Shown here: in pieces, positions 26,001-41,000 of the stretch | Numbering within the stretch: position 1 is the first letter of the stretch | Layout: the number at the start of each line of letters is the position of its first letter | Assembly: GCA_028015205.1 (NCBI GenBank) | Contig: CM051521.1 | Location: 99,610,513-99,674,512 of the forward strand | Direction: 5' to 3' | DNA from: Mytilisepta virgata | Lineage: Eukaryota > Mollusca > Bivalvia > Mytilida > Mytilidae | Length of the DNA: 64,000 bases | Translations under genes and position numbers: made by a program | The notes under the pieces: generated by a model | Database searches by the model: none | The model's input: only the letters and a program-made list of their open reading frames with translations | What the model was told of the DNA's origin: nothing

Positions 26001-29000
26001 TTCATAATTTCTGGCCTTGTTAAAGACGAACAGTAACTGAAATATCTATTTTCAAAACATCGGTAATGATGGAAGTCGTCCGTAAACATTAACTTGGTGT
26101 TTGAAAAATATCAACAAAATCAACGTTGATCAATATTCAACACATCCACGCTTAGACAGTTGCGTAGCCTAGCAACTGTTTCTGGCAAAATAAACTTTGG
26201 TAGCATTGACAATGATATAGTTCCCAACTTCCAATCAAAGTTTTGATTTTTAATAAACAAGTGCTTCGATTTCAAGACGCCGATATTAGTATTGTTCAAT
26301 GATTTAAGCGTGAACCATTGGTTGTAACATTTATATTGTTTATTGTGAGATTGGGAAGTAATAAACTAATTAACACTATCATCAGAGAACATTAATTGCC
26401 CATTGATCGTATTTTAATTATCCAACGCCAATAATTAACGGTTAAGACTATAAATCACAAAGCAAACTAACTGGTGATGATTTACTTCAGAGAAGGGGTA
26501 TTACAAGAAGGGGGAGAGAAACGTAGACTCATAGAACTTAACTCGTCCCGTTTAGATATATGGTCCAACCATACTTGTGTTACCACTTTTTTCCTTTTTT
26601 TCCAAAACCTAGAAATAACGGTTTACAACACACTTCATTGGTGGTAAGATGGATAATCTAGTTTAATATGAATAGCTGTCAAAAGTCCATCGAGCACTTG
26701 ACGGGGTACTACAATAAAATCCCGACTTGGAGCAAAGGGGATGTTTTTCCTCACAACAAGTAGTTGGTGAGCTTTTTATACGGTCGAGTTCCTTATTGCA
26801 AATGAGCTATTGTCCGTCGATTGTCAGAACACTCGAATTGTATGGCAAGACATGATGATCTAGTGGTGAATGACAATTTGACCTTTCCATCAAGGATTGT
26901 CAGTTGTTGTTACATGGCGCACAGTACATTCCACATTGCAAATCTGACATGTTTGATTGTCGCAGTCAGCAGCGTTTCTACTCGCAGTCAGATGGAAGTA
27001 TAGCAGATCCTGAGACATGGCGAATGTATACTTGACATGGCGAATGTATATTTGAAAACGATTTGCAGTTGATAGGAAAGTTGATACCCTAGGGCTTGAC
27101 GAGAATTCTCCTCTGCACAGTTTTTCAAAAGCTTGCACACATGGCTTATTGTCGGTAAGTACACGTGTTGAGGATTTAAACTGAATAATATATGGACTGA
27201 TATGTTTGGTAGATGCGGCTATCGATAATGCCTCAATCTCACACGGCAACCATTTTTGTTGATTCTGGCGTAGTTTTAGCACTGATGAAACCTGCAAGTA
27301 GGAGTTTGGTATTCCTACTAACATACATAGTTGCCCCAAGACCACATTTTCGCAATGCACCATCTGTAACGATCCAATGCTGATCATCGGGTCGAGGGAG
27401 TGTAATTGAAAGATTTGATGACAATAGTGTCTGTGATGTTTTGAAAGCAGAGTCAAAATCTTCATTCCATGTTATACTGTCTTTTGAATTACATCCGGCG
27501 ATGGCGTTTTCGAGAGGAGACAATACTTCCGATTTCCCTCTGAATTACACGTGATAATACTTTATATGCACCAATGAACGATCTTAGGGCGGTAACCGTC
27601 TTTGGAGGTTGGCAACTAGCCAAAGTTGCAATGTGGTGTGGGTTGTTCCAAGTTCCCAGATCCAACCTTATATTGTGGCTTTTTTAGGCGCAATTATTGT
27701 CTTAGAAGCAGATAGGTTCAAATTGCTTTTTTATAAGATTTGTAGAACTCATTCAAGGTTTTTATAGAGTTCTTCAGGTGAGTTTCCTCCACAGTACAGA
27801 TCGTCCGCGATTTTAGCAACAACTACTTCCTGCACAAGATGGCCAAGTACGCGGCATGTTAGTTCCTCTAGGGCGGTCTCTGACCCAGGCATTCCCATTG
27901 CAGATAGCACATAAACCCTGACACCTTTAAATGGTGTTGAAACACCACAGTACTTCATGGATTCCCTTGATAAAGGTATTTGGTAAAAAGACTTTGTTAA
28001 ATCAGTTATGGCAATGTATTTCCATTGAGCAACTTGTCGGAGAGTTGAATCCACATCAGGCATCAACGATGACTGCGGTTTGTTGTAACGACCAACGTCA
28101 GCGAACCCTGTGACAAGTCGGAATCCTCCACTTGGTTTCTTCACCAGAAATGAGGGATTTAAATAGTCTAAATTTATGCCGATATCTTCAGGGCGTTTGA
28201 ACACACCAATTCCTTCGAGTTCATCAAATTTCTCATACAGTGTCAAGTTGGCCTTTCGAATACTGAGGTAGACGTCCTTTTCTTTGTGGGGGGTGTAATC
28301 CTCCCATATCAACCTTCGCTTCTAAGGGACCAACTGATTCATTGTAGCCTGTAAATTTAGCATTAAAGACATCATCATATTGTCTCAATAATGTGATAAA
28401 CTTCCCTTTCATCTCATTGGGCAATAATCCATCTCGGTCAACCTGAGCGAGTTCTGAGTGTAGAGTGTTGCCTTGTTTTTTTACTTTTGTACGTGTTGAT
28501 GGCATCTATATTGGCTTTAGTGCTTTGTGGGGGGTGTGTTGAAGGGACGCTACAGAAGTGTTCATTTCGTTTTAGTACAACTGGACCATCGATAAGGTTA
28601 GGAAAGCGCAAGTTCCGTTCGACGCTCGAAATTATTCATGGTTTTGGCCATGCAGACGAGTAATCAAAATGAGGTTCTACAACGTAGACATCATCCGGTG
28701 AATACATATCGGCCGGTATATCAATATCTATGAAATCACGAGGCCACAAAGGTTTATTCTCAATAGAGGCACGTGCCAGATAAGCTCTCCTTACGGCGTG
28801 TTTGACGGCTGATTAATACAAGAACCGTACGTATACACAAAGTCACTGCCAATCAGTAGTACTTGTCGACGGGAAGCACGAATAGAAATGTCATTTCTTT
28901 CCATGAATGGAATTCCTGCTAAAATATCAGAATCTAAGTGTTGTATTACGAGACCTTCGAAGTATAGTTGATGTCCATCTCGTGAAAACGTGAGTCTCGT

Positions 29001-32000
29001 ATTACCGATAATTGAAAGTGGAGACGAACCATCTGCTTGATGCGCTGACTGTGACGATTCTGCGGTAGAGGCACGGATCATGTTACCAGTTGCATCACTT
29101 TCAATAGTAAGTCTCGATTGAGAGTGTTCATGGTAAACATCAATGTAAGGTGATTGTCTTATTTGGATACGATTTGCAGAAACATTGTATTGGTCCTTAA
29201 CGCTGGAGTCGTTAGATTCTATATCTGGATCGCCCTGAATATCAGTAAAAGCACGGGCTCTAGCCAAAAATAAACGGTCCTGTTGAGGCAAGAAGGAACA
29301 TTTGCTGAGAAAATGGCGATCTGGTCGTCCTGCTGACTTGCACAAAGGACATGATTTGGGGTTCGAACGAAGAGATTGTGATGACTGTTTAGGCTTTAGG
29401 ATAACGTTAAACTGTAGTTCGCATGCTTTCAGCGTCTTCCATGGTGCGCAATTCTCCCAGAAGTGATACAAGAGCTTGCGATATTTCAGGTTTTATTGAG
29501 GCTAATGTTCATGTACGGAATTTGATTTAGAAAGGCTAAGTTGCCTGATCCTTCATTCCACTGTAAATTTTGATAAGAGTCACTAAAACTTTGGACTTGA
29601 ATCTCCTGTATTTATTGCTATTTTTTATACCATTGTTGAACTATCATGATGTTGACATAACAGCTTTAACAAAATGCTAATATTTTGTCATATAAAGAGA
29701 ATGGGAAAGATATTCCAAACATACTTGTTATATGGTCTTGTATTACTTAAAGGGACCACATAATTTATAATTACAGTTTTATTTATGATAAGGATTTAGC
29801 AGTTTGGAGGTAGAACCTAATATAATTTTAATAAAAAGTAAATAAACTTGATATTAGACTTGTTCCTCTCAAATGATAATTAATATTTTTATATCAAATT
29901 ATCCATCTATATCATCTGTGCAGTCTATATAAAAGTGTTGTCAGTATATACAGCAGATCATATAAAATTAGAGAGGGACATTTAGCAAGTCTAACTCGAT
30001 ATGAAATGCTTAAGCTCAATTTCCAATATTGATGAGTAATATTATGAGGACTATGACTAGTTTCTGTATATCAAATGTAGTATTTTTTATTTTAGATACG
30101 ATGCTAACCTTTTGAGTACTGTATAAAATAAAAATATATAAAAAGAATTTGAATTATCTGTCTACTTTAATTAACAAAAATTAGCAATTGTATTTTTGAA
30201 AATCCAAATATTAATTTAAATGACATTTAGAAGGTTGGGAAAATGAACTTATCTAGCAGAATGGACTTGAATGTTTCGAAATATGGAAGAATGGACTTAC
30301 TCTACAGTCATATTTTCATATATACAATGTAGAGAGAGGAATATAAGATGTCAAGCAGTAAAGACATGTGATATTATTTACTAAGTTATAGGGCTGTAGT
30401 TCAGTATTATAAAAGCACACATTCTTTAGAAGATAGTTTTATGTATACACACAAGACATATTTATCTGTTATCAAGTGCTTCTTTAAATGTCTTAATTTT
30501 TACTAGATTTGGTGATAAAGTTAGAAACAGCTAAGACAATATACTTGTCAATACATTTCACATGAATAACTTTGTGGTTTGATCTTTTTATATGACAAGT
30601 TACACAGGGTGTAGATGGAATTAATGCCATGATATCAACTTCACCAAAACTGTATGAAATTTATTGCCTCTTAAAACATATTTGTTTTGTTATCCTAATG
30701 ATAAATTCTCCATAGGTTTTATGTCAGATTTAAAAAAAAATGCATTTTTGATTTATTTTCACCTGTTTCAGTTTTATCAGTTTTCATGTTTTTTTTTAAA
30801 GTTTTTTATTTTGAGGACTTTGTGTTTATGGTTTTCTATTAAAACTCATTTTAGAATATGGATTTTATAAGAATGTTTAATTTCAATGATTGTATCCTTG
30901 TGAACCTATACTCAGTTTATCAGAAAATAAATACATGTTGTCAAGTATTGAGATCCCCAGTATTGTCCTTAATTGACCCATTTTCTAAATGCATACATTT
31001 CTGGCTTGCCTTCTTTTATCTTTAATTTGGATAATCAAATTTTAAATAATAATTTATTGTTTTCATCAATATAGTTTTGGCAGTATACCATTTATGTCAT
31101 AAACTTTGTAACCTTAAAAATAGTATCCTGACTTATACTTTGTAAATCATTACCTTAGTATTGTAGATTTGAACAATCATATTTATAATGTGTAAATCAA
31201 CATGTCCAATCTACCAAAAGGAGCTGATGTTTTTGTAGATTTGTTTTAAAATTGTAGATAATCATTGAAAAAATATTTTGTGTTAAGTATTTATTAAAAG
31301 ACTGCATGACTGGAAAATGTGGGCTTATATTCATGTATTCATGTTTGCATTGATTTAGTAAAAAAAAAAAAAAAACAAATAAAGGGTAGGTACAAAGAAA
31401 GCAGGCTTTAATTGGATATTGTATAGAATAAGCTGAGTACATTGTACCTTTAATAGATTTATAAGTAGAGCACAACTGATGACTCCTTTATTTTTCATTT
31501 ATTTTGCTCCTACCCTACATTCTCCTTGTTTTTTTTCTAGTGGACAAAGAAAACTTTAGAGGCAAACATTATATATATAAATATCTTGTTCTAAAAAAAT
31601 AGAAATCTTTGTTTTCTTAAATCTACTTTTTAAATTTTAAACCAAAATATTCAATGTATACTTGCTCAAAATTTTTCACAAACTTTCAATTAACTACCGG
31701 CAAAAAAATTTTCATTAAAATTTGGACATGTATAAATAATATTTTCTCTCTGACACTCAGCACTTATATTGTATAAAAATTACTGTTCCTAGTACAGCTC
31801 ATTCTCAAAATAAAGAGACACAAGTCCCCCTCGCCTCAGCTGTGGTTTCCAAACAGTACATTGTTGTAAGCAAGGCTTCACTCTTGCAATTTTCTTCTGA
31901 ACTTTCAAGCTTAAAATGTGTGAATTTCTTTTAATAAAGTAGACTTCACAGTGCAGTTCAAGTTGTAACTTGTTTTCAAAATAATTTTTGTCACTTTTAC

Positions 32001-35000
32001 AATATTTTAAAGAAATAATATAATATTATTTGATTTGAAAGAAATTAGTTTTAATTGGAAACAATTATCAAACAGATTTTTTTTATATGAGACAATTTTT
32101 ATTCGTATAATTCTTTTTTTTTTTCTTTAATACTTTTTAAATTTAAATTCCAAATATAGTATGGCAGGCTCTATTGTTATATGAATTCAATCTTTTAATC
32201 AATTGCATTTTTTATTCGTGAAAGAAAAAACTAAAATCTTTTTGAAATTCTATTATTAATGTGACACAAATTGCACATTCTCAAAATAAATACGTGAATG
32301 AAATCTGAACATGATACTAAACGTTTTTGGAAGTAAGGTTATCGAGGGTTGACAAGAAATAACAATAGCATTACAGCTTTGGTTCAAGTTGGGTAGGTCC
32401 CCTTTTTATTTTAATAACTGAAATATGAAATCAGTTATATTAATGTTTCTTATACACATTCTGTCTATTATAAGATACTTGGAAACATTATCTAAGTAAT
32501 GCCATGTTATATTGAAAGTAAAAACTATTGCAATGCATTATTATGTTTCTTTACTTGACCTTTAATGACCTTTAGTGAAAACAATTTACTATACCATGCA
32601 TTCTTCCATTGTTTGATTAAACTAAAATTGGACTAAGTAACTAACTTTTTAAATCTTTTACAATAAAAGAAGGAAATTTTTATGGTCCACTCATATTTAT
32701 TGTCAGTAAAACCGAATATATCAAGTTGCAAGATATTGGTATAGATGACATGTCTTAAAACTGGGCCATTCAAGCTTTTGTTAGGATTAAGTTCATTGTA
32801 CTTTTTAGCTCACCTGACCCAAAGCGTCGTGTGAGCTATTCTCATCACTTGGCATTTGTCGTCCGTCATCCGTTAACTTTTTAGAAAAATCTTCTCCTCT
32901 GAAACTACTGGGCCAAATGGAACCAAACTTGGCTACAAGCATCATAAGGTATATAGTTTTAAAAATATATCCGATGACACCGTCTGCCAACCAACATGGA
33001 TGACATCGCTAAAAATAGAACATAGGGGTAAACAGCAGTTTTTGTCTTATATCTCAAAAACTAGAGCATTTAGAGCAAAACTGACCTGGAGTAAAAATGT
33101 TCATCAGGTCAAGATCTACCTGCCATGAAATTTTCAGACCAGTCAGTCAACCCTTTGTTGGGTTATTGCCCCTGAATTGTTAATTTTAAGGAAATTTTGC
33201 AGTTTTAGGTTATTATCTTGAATAGTATTATAGATAAAGACAAACTGTAAACAGCAAAAATGTTCAGCAAAGTAAGATCTACAAATAAGTCAACATGACC
33301 AGAGTTTTTGCCCTTTAAAGATGGCATTTGTCATAAACTTTTCCTTTAAAGATCTTCCCCTCTGAAACCACTTGTCCAATTGGGTGCAAAATTTCATGGA
33401 ATCGTCCTTGGGTGGCCCCCTTCCAAAAATATGTCCGGCATCCCCAACAGATATGGCTGCTGTGACTAAAAATAGAAAAAAGGGGGATGAATTTAAAAAA
33501 CCTCCTATGAAACTATATGGCCAATTGGAACCAGACTTGGCAGCAGTTGTCCTGAGGAAGTCCTCTTTCAAATTTTTGTCCGATAACCCAGACTGTCAAC
33601 CAAGATGGCCACAACAGCCGAACTTAGTTTAACATAGGCCCTATTTGAAAATTCATTTAAAATCTTCTTCTCTGAAACCACTGAGCCAGTTGGAACTTAA
33701 GTTGGCAGCAATGGTTCTTACATGTTCCTCATTGAGAATTGCGTTCTGTGACCCAGACTGTCAACCAAGATAGCCGCAATAGCGGCACTAGTTTAACATT
33801 GGACCCTATGGGAAAATTCATAAAAATCTTTTTGTCTGAAACCACTAAATTGGAAGTAAACTTGGTAGCAATGGTCCTTACATGGTCCTCTTTCAGAATT
33901 GTGTCCGATAACCCAGATTGTCAACCAAAATAGCCGCCACAGCAGCACTAGTTTAACATTGGACCCTATGGGAAAATTCATTTAAAAATCTTCTTGTCTG
34001 AAACCACTAAGCCAATTGGAAGTAAACTTGGCAGCAATGGTCCTTACATGGTCCTCTTTCAGAAATGTGTTGATGACCAGGACTGTCAACCAAGATGGCT
34101 GCCACAGCCAAACTTAGTTTAACATAGGACCCTATGGGAAAATTCATTAAGAAATCTTCTTGTCTGAAACCACTGAGCCAATTGGAACTTAACTTGACAG
34201 CAATAGTCCTTACATGGTGCTCTTTTAGAATTGTGTCCGATGACCGGGACTGTCAACCAAGATGGCCACCACAGCCAAACTTAGTTTAACATAGGACTCT
34301 ATGGGAAAATTCATTTTAAACCTTCTTGTCTGAAAATCCTGAGCCAAAGGGAACCAAACTTAGCAGCAATGATCCTTACATGGCCCTCTTTCATAATTGT
34401 GTCTGATAACCAGGACTGTGAACCAAGATGGCCACCACAGCAAAACTTAGTTTAACATAGGACCCTATGGGAAAATTAATTTAAAAATCTTCTTGTCTGA
34501 AACCACTGAGCCAATTGGAACTAAATTTGGCAGCAATGGTCATTAGATGGCCCTCTTTCATAATTGTGTCTGATGATCAAGACTGTCAACTAAGATGGCT
34601 GCCACAGCTGAACTTTGTTTAACATAGGATTCATTTAAAACTTGTCTTGTCTGAAACCACTAAGACATTGTAACCGGACTTGACAGCAATGGTCCTCTTT
34701 CAGAATTGTGGTCACATTTTTCTTAGATTTTGGTAAATAAAAAATTGTTTTTTCATTTAAATTTTTTTTTATCTTAACCCATTTGGCCAGAAAAGTTGAA
34801 ACTGGAATGATTCTCTATCTGTATCAACTGCTGTCTACAGCTGATATTTGTTTATAATTGGTTATAAACCTGATATAGTCTCACAGTGACAATGGAAGTT
34901 TGCTAATTTTAATCTAACCTAATAACCAGAACATCTTGCCTCCAAAAATACTTTTATTTTCAATACTGGTAAAATTATTTGTCATCTTTGAAAAGCCTCG

Positions 35001-38000
35001 TAGAAATTTTTAGAATCAACTTTTATATTGTGTGAATTCATTTATTTTCATGGTTGGAGGAAAATTCATTCTTTCCAGGAGATCAAATTTTGTGGATTTG
35101 TAATTTTCTCCTACATATAATAATGCAGTTTATCACTTAACTTGAATTCATATTCAAATATCCTTGAAAATGGAAAATTATATTAATTTGAGTCCACAGT
35201 ATTATGTTATATTGAGTCCACAGTATTGAAATTTTGGAAATATTAAAAGATTTTAATTTATTTTAATTTTTTGTGTCATTTTAGTTAATAAGCCTTGTCC
35301 AAAATTTGGAACTAGTTGAGAGAAGTCAGAAGGCATGAAATGTTTAATTATTACTTATTTAGTAATAAAAATAATTTGTCCTAAAGTTGTATTATTTTTC
35401 TTATTATTTATGGGATTTAAATGATTTGCAACTAAACTTTCAGATCTTTGAAAACCTTGATCCAAGGTAAAAGGATCAGAAAATTTATTGACAGATATTT
35501 TTTTATTAGAATACCTTTTGATTATCAAGGTGGGGGTCTTTGAAGGAACTTTAGCCCAAATGTTCTGATCCGAAGTTTTAAATAATCAATGTACTGAACA
35601 AATAATGTAAAGATCTATCATTAATGTTTTTCATATTTACCTAGAGGAGTGCTGTCACATAGCATATAAAAGTTTGAAAAATTACCTTCTGTAAAATGTT
35701 TGTATAATTAGTTAAATTTGAATAATGAGACTTTTGACATGATGCTTTTATTTGTGGAAAATATCAAGGTTTTAGCTAGAGATGTAAAATATATTTCTTC
35801 CTACTATATGTGTGCAGCTAATTTCTAATGTCTTTTTGTTTATACCGATTCCCAAAATCTATCTTTTTAGAAATTCAGATTCCAAGTTTTTACTTGGCTC
35901 TCATTACAAGTTGCACCTGTATGGTGTGAAAAAATACTCATTAAAAATGATACAAATATGAAACTTGATTTTCACAAGATCAATAAGCCAGACATTAAGA
36001 TAGCATCAGAAGGATTTAAATTATGTCAAAATCAATGTATAAAGTCTTGGCCTAAAAACTTTATTGGTTATAAAATTAAACTAAGTTAAACAATATTGTT
36101 AATGACTTGAGATTTTACCTGAAGTTATATTGTTTTGAACTTTATCTGCTAGCATTGAGAAAATACCAGAATTAGACCAAAGTTTCCTGCAAAATCCATA
36201 TTTACATTACTTGCCGGTCGTTTTAATAAATATTATAATATGTCAATTATATCATTCCGTAGGTTTATTGAATTGAAATTCAACATTACATCAATAAATC
36301 ATCCAACTTTTAAAACAGTTTTAAAATTAATTTAAATCCAAAAAGAAGAATTATTTGTTTTTTTACAGCTATTAGACACTTGTTTTATATGAGAAGTGCA
36401 AAATGGGCAATTGAATTTGTTCAGTTCTTTGGGTTATAATATTTCATTTTGTTAGAATATCTGGTTTTTGTCTGTCTTCTCTTTAAAAGAGAAGAGGAAA
36501 AAACAAATGGAAAATTTATTGGGATAATTTTCATTTTGATAAAGTAGTGAATTGTTAACCATTTAATTAAGTTGATAATTGATAGGTTCCAGACTGTAAT
36601 CTTTGGTCCAATTTTCTAAGTAAAAGTCATTTGATCACATACACCATTGATTTCTGTAATACATCACTGCTTATACTACATATTAAACTTCTTTTTCTTT
36701 TCAATTATAATTGACAAGATTTGCATAGTAAAGGTAAATAGGTCATAATCGACAGTATTGAAGTTTCAAAAACAAATTTTGAAAAATAACACATATAACA
36801 AGAATTTCATTCTATTATTACAACATAGGTTACATATAAGTTTACTGTTCACATGGGGTAATTGCTGTACTTGATTAGAATATTTCTAGATAAGTTCGGA
36901 TTAAGCTTTTGAATGTCTCAATAGCTTTGCTCAACTTGCTCATCTCTCAAGGCCCTTCAACGGCAGTTAAGAATAGCAAGGTGCTCACATCAAATATGAT
37001 TACCCTTATACCCAAAAGCTTGACCTAAAGTTATCTTTGTCAAACCATACACATCAAGATGCCAATATCACAATCTTAGTTGCTCAATGCTGTATTTACC
37101 TCAGTGTTCATTTACTGTGTACATTTGCCAAAATGTTTGTATCAAGAATGAAATTTGATGATATTTAAGTTTGTATAAATAAGAAAATATATATATTGCT
37201 GTTATTTCTGCCAAAACTATTTAATAAAATTTAGTCTAGTATAATAATTCATTTTTCATTATTGAGTTTATTTATATGATATTCTGTAATTATGATAATA
37301 TTTTTTATTGTAGATACTTAGATAATAATGATATAACTACAATTGGTGCCAATGATCTTAATTTTATGACGAACTTGCAGGAAGTGTAAGTTTTTGTTGT
37401 AGAAACTTAGAAAAAAGACTTAAAATTTGCATATTGACCAAATGTTATAAATCACCAACAAACTGCTGTAGCTTTAAAAATTTGAGGAATGATACCTGTC
37501 CAAGGTGATTCTAACTTAGATATTAATCATCAGTAGGAATAGAAGGAGATGGTGAAACAGACTAGGAATTGTATAGATCGAGATTGTTGTGTACTAGGCA
37601 TACAACCACACTTCATAACAAGATTTTACTTACTGCTACAATATAAAAATGTAAAGAAATAAACTAAAACCACAAATAAAACATATAGTAAATTATTATT
37701 AAGAATAGGAAACATACAACCACTAACAAAGATTGCTGACATGAAAATGTTATGGGAATAAATGAGTGTTTTATTTACAGTGATGCACACAATAGCATAA
37801 AAACCATGTTGACAGGAAAATTATGTGCATTTCTATTTAAACTTGTGAAAAATGTTAAAAGGAGATATAATCCCATAGAAACTTTTACTTTGTTTTGAGT
37901 TCATTGTTATTAGACAGATATGTTATAGAAAAGGATATATCTTTAATAACAGAAGAAATGAAAGAAATTAATTTTCACGTTTCAAGCAAAAATATTTTTG

Positions 38001-41000
38001 CTCAAACAGTTGCATTTGGTTGTAGATGTATAAAATATAATTCTGTATTGCATTTGCATATACTTAGGTGCATATAAACAGTTAAAGTGTGAGCAAGAAT
38101 TTAGCTAGAAAATAGGAAATTGATAAATATATAAGTCTTCCAAACAAAGAAACAATTTGATTAAATTTCAGTGTAGTGTATTTTGCAGTATATTTTTTCT
38201 GTCAGAAAGTTTAAAATATTTTGTATTTTCCAGATACCTGCAGGGGAATAAACTAAACAGTATTGCTTCAAAAGCCTTTGATATATCCAAATTAACATTA
38301 ATGTAAGTATACCAAAAGGCTGGGTCAGCGTGTATCATGATATAGACTCGTGAGTGTTTTGTGTGTTTTAACACATAATGATAAAAGGCTAAATTGATAC
38401 TGATAATTCAAATTATTTAAATATTAATATAAGTTAAAATATTAGCAATTCATCAAATGAATTCTATAGATGTAAATGAAAATGAATAAAAGTTTCCTTT
38501 TAATAGACATCAGAATACAACAGCTATTTGTGCTGAATGACAATTAAAAATAAACTGCAGTCATTATGTGCATATGTGTAAAAGTGTTGTGTCTCACAGT
38601 TACAGACTGTAAAAAACTTGAAACCCTTACAGTAGTATTGCTTTCAACTTGTATTTCATTCGCATTGATCTCAAATTTACTCAGTTGCTTGAACTTGAAA
38701 AATTTGTAAACTTTGGTTATTATGTCAAATTAAATCTTAAAATCTTTTACCATGATTTTCTGCTCATTCCAACCACCCTTTGGTTTAAACTGTTTTTACC
38801 AATCCTTCAGGTTTTGGCATAAGACTCAAGTAGATTTATATGTATCTTTAAAAAGTGAAAACTCATTTGAGTGCTGATATTGATGATTGTGGGAAGTTTG
38901 TTTTTAGGTATACTAAATATTGAAGAATTATAAAAGTTTCTGAGGTCTTTTTCTTGTCAAAGATTTTTCATGTCAATAATGTGGTTTGATGCTTTTTATG
39001 CTTTCTGTCCAGTGGCCTTGACCTCCAACAAATATGGCCACTTTTACTAAAAATAAAATAGTCAGCAAAAAATACTTCAAAATCTTCTCCTTTGAAACTA
39101 CTAGGGTAATTGACTCTAAACTGTTGATGTATTAAGCATGAATTAGTTCAAATGATACTTGGTTACCTTAAATAATTTGTATACTTTGCAGATATATCAT
39201 TCTACATTTGCTAGGATTTTTGCTCTTGAGCAATGTCATTTACTCTTACTACCCTTTGGCTCAAACTGTCGTATGCCAATCCCTAGGATGTCTGAGCAAG
39301 TGATACATTATTTAAGACTTTAGTAGAAATATGTGTATCATAAAAAAGTAGATAAATTTAATCATTTGCACACTATTATTGATAATGGTTTTGTTTGAAG
39401 TTTGTTTGTTTGTAGGTATGCTAATAGTTAATGTTATGAAAGTTTCAAGACCTTTCTCTTGCCAGCATGGAAATTTGCACCATTTTTACCTTTACCTGTA
39501 AAACCTCTTCCATTAACCAGACAAAGTGTTTTGCCCCCTGCTCACCACAAGGATCATTTTGACTATGCACTGATTTTCATAATTAGTGTTCAGTTGTAGA
39601 GTAAACTCTTTTTTTTAACATCTCCTTGACTGATCTTCGCTTTTAAAAGTTGATAAAACTTGGTACATATATCCATAAAAATTTTATCCCTGTAGCCTCC
39701 CCCCTTGTTTATAGACAAAATCTGGCTTAAACAATTTAACACTTTCAAAAGTTATTTGATCCTGAAAACTTTAATCAACAAATTTTAAACATTAATACCT
39801 AGAAATGTTGTTCAGATCATATGCCCTTTTACCTAAAACACTAAAAAGCCACTGGAAATAAAGACGAAAAACTGTTATAAAAGTTCTCAAGTTTTCGTAA
39901 ATTTGTTTTAAAGTTTTTGATTTTGATATATTCAATAAGAAATATCTCTTTCTATTTCAACAAGTTTTTTATTCAGCATATTGTATCAAATTTCATTCAG
40001 TCAAAGAAATTTGGCGAAAATGGGCATTTTTGAAACTGGCGCATTTGTCCATTTTCTAGTGGCCTAAACTTCCTTTCACATATTTGAGAAAGTGGTGCAA
40101 ATATCCATCGCCCTTCTCTTGCATAACTGAAGTTTCTATTTTCTGTGAAGATTTAAGATGTAAGAATTGAAATATTTTGCAGAAAATTCATTTTCAAATG
40201 CAAATAAACCCTAATTTACTTTTAAAGGGATCCCGCTTTAGTATTAATAATTATGTCTCCCCTTCTCGAAGGGAGACATATTGTTTTAGTGATTATTATT
40301 ATGTCGCCCCGAACGTAGTCACGGGACGACATATTGTTATTCTTCCGTTTCTTTGTTATTATTATTCTTTCTTTCCAATGATTTTTGTCCGGCTTAGTTC
40401 TCGGAGATGCCGTGATAGAATTGAATGAAACTTGGCAGAAAGTTAGATCACTATGTGAAGGTGTGCAATCAATACTTTTTTTTCGAAATGGCCGCCATTT
40501 TCAAGATGGCTGCCAGGGGCGACATCTGCTATTGCTCGCAATTGCAATTCTAGTTCTTCTTCCTCTTCTAATCAAATTTTTTGTCCGGAACATAACTTTT
40601 TTGTTTCTTGAGCTAGCCTCATGATATTTGGAAGGTATATGCATCAGGTCATGGCGGAGTGCAGAGTACCACATTTGGGTCCCTGGGGGTCAGTCCCCAC
40701 CCCCTAGCCTGTAAAATGTAGGCTAAAATAACAAAATACTTAATATTTTGAAAACCATTGTGATCCCCACCCTATAACCATATATATTATTACTCCTTAT
40801 GATAAGACAAATCATTTGGTACCATAGGGGGGTCTGAGGGGGGTCATGCCCCACCCCCTCAAACGATAAAATACTAAATATTCTGAAAACCATTGAGATC
40901 CCCACCCTATAACCATATATATTATTACTCCTTATGATAAGACGAATGATTTGGTACCATAGGGGGGTCTGAGGGGGGTCATGCCCCACCCCCTCAAATG

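Noticed and set aside
33290..33632. Overlapping open frames of about 90 codons on both strands
   Set aside because: They sit in AGCTCACC-family repeat units and oppose each other; no recognisable protein.
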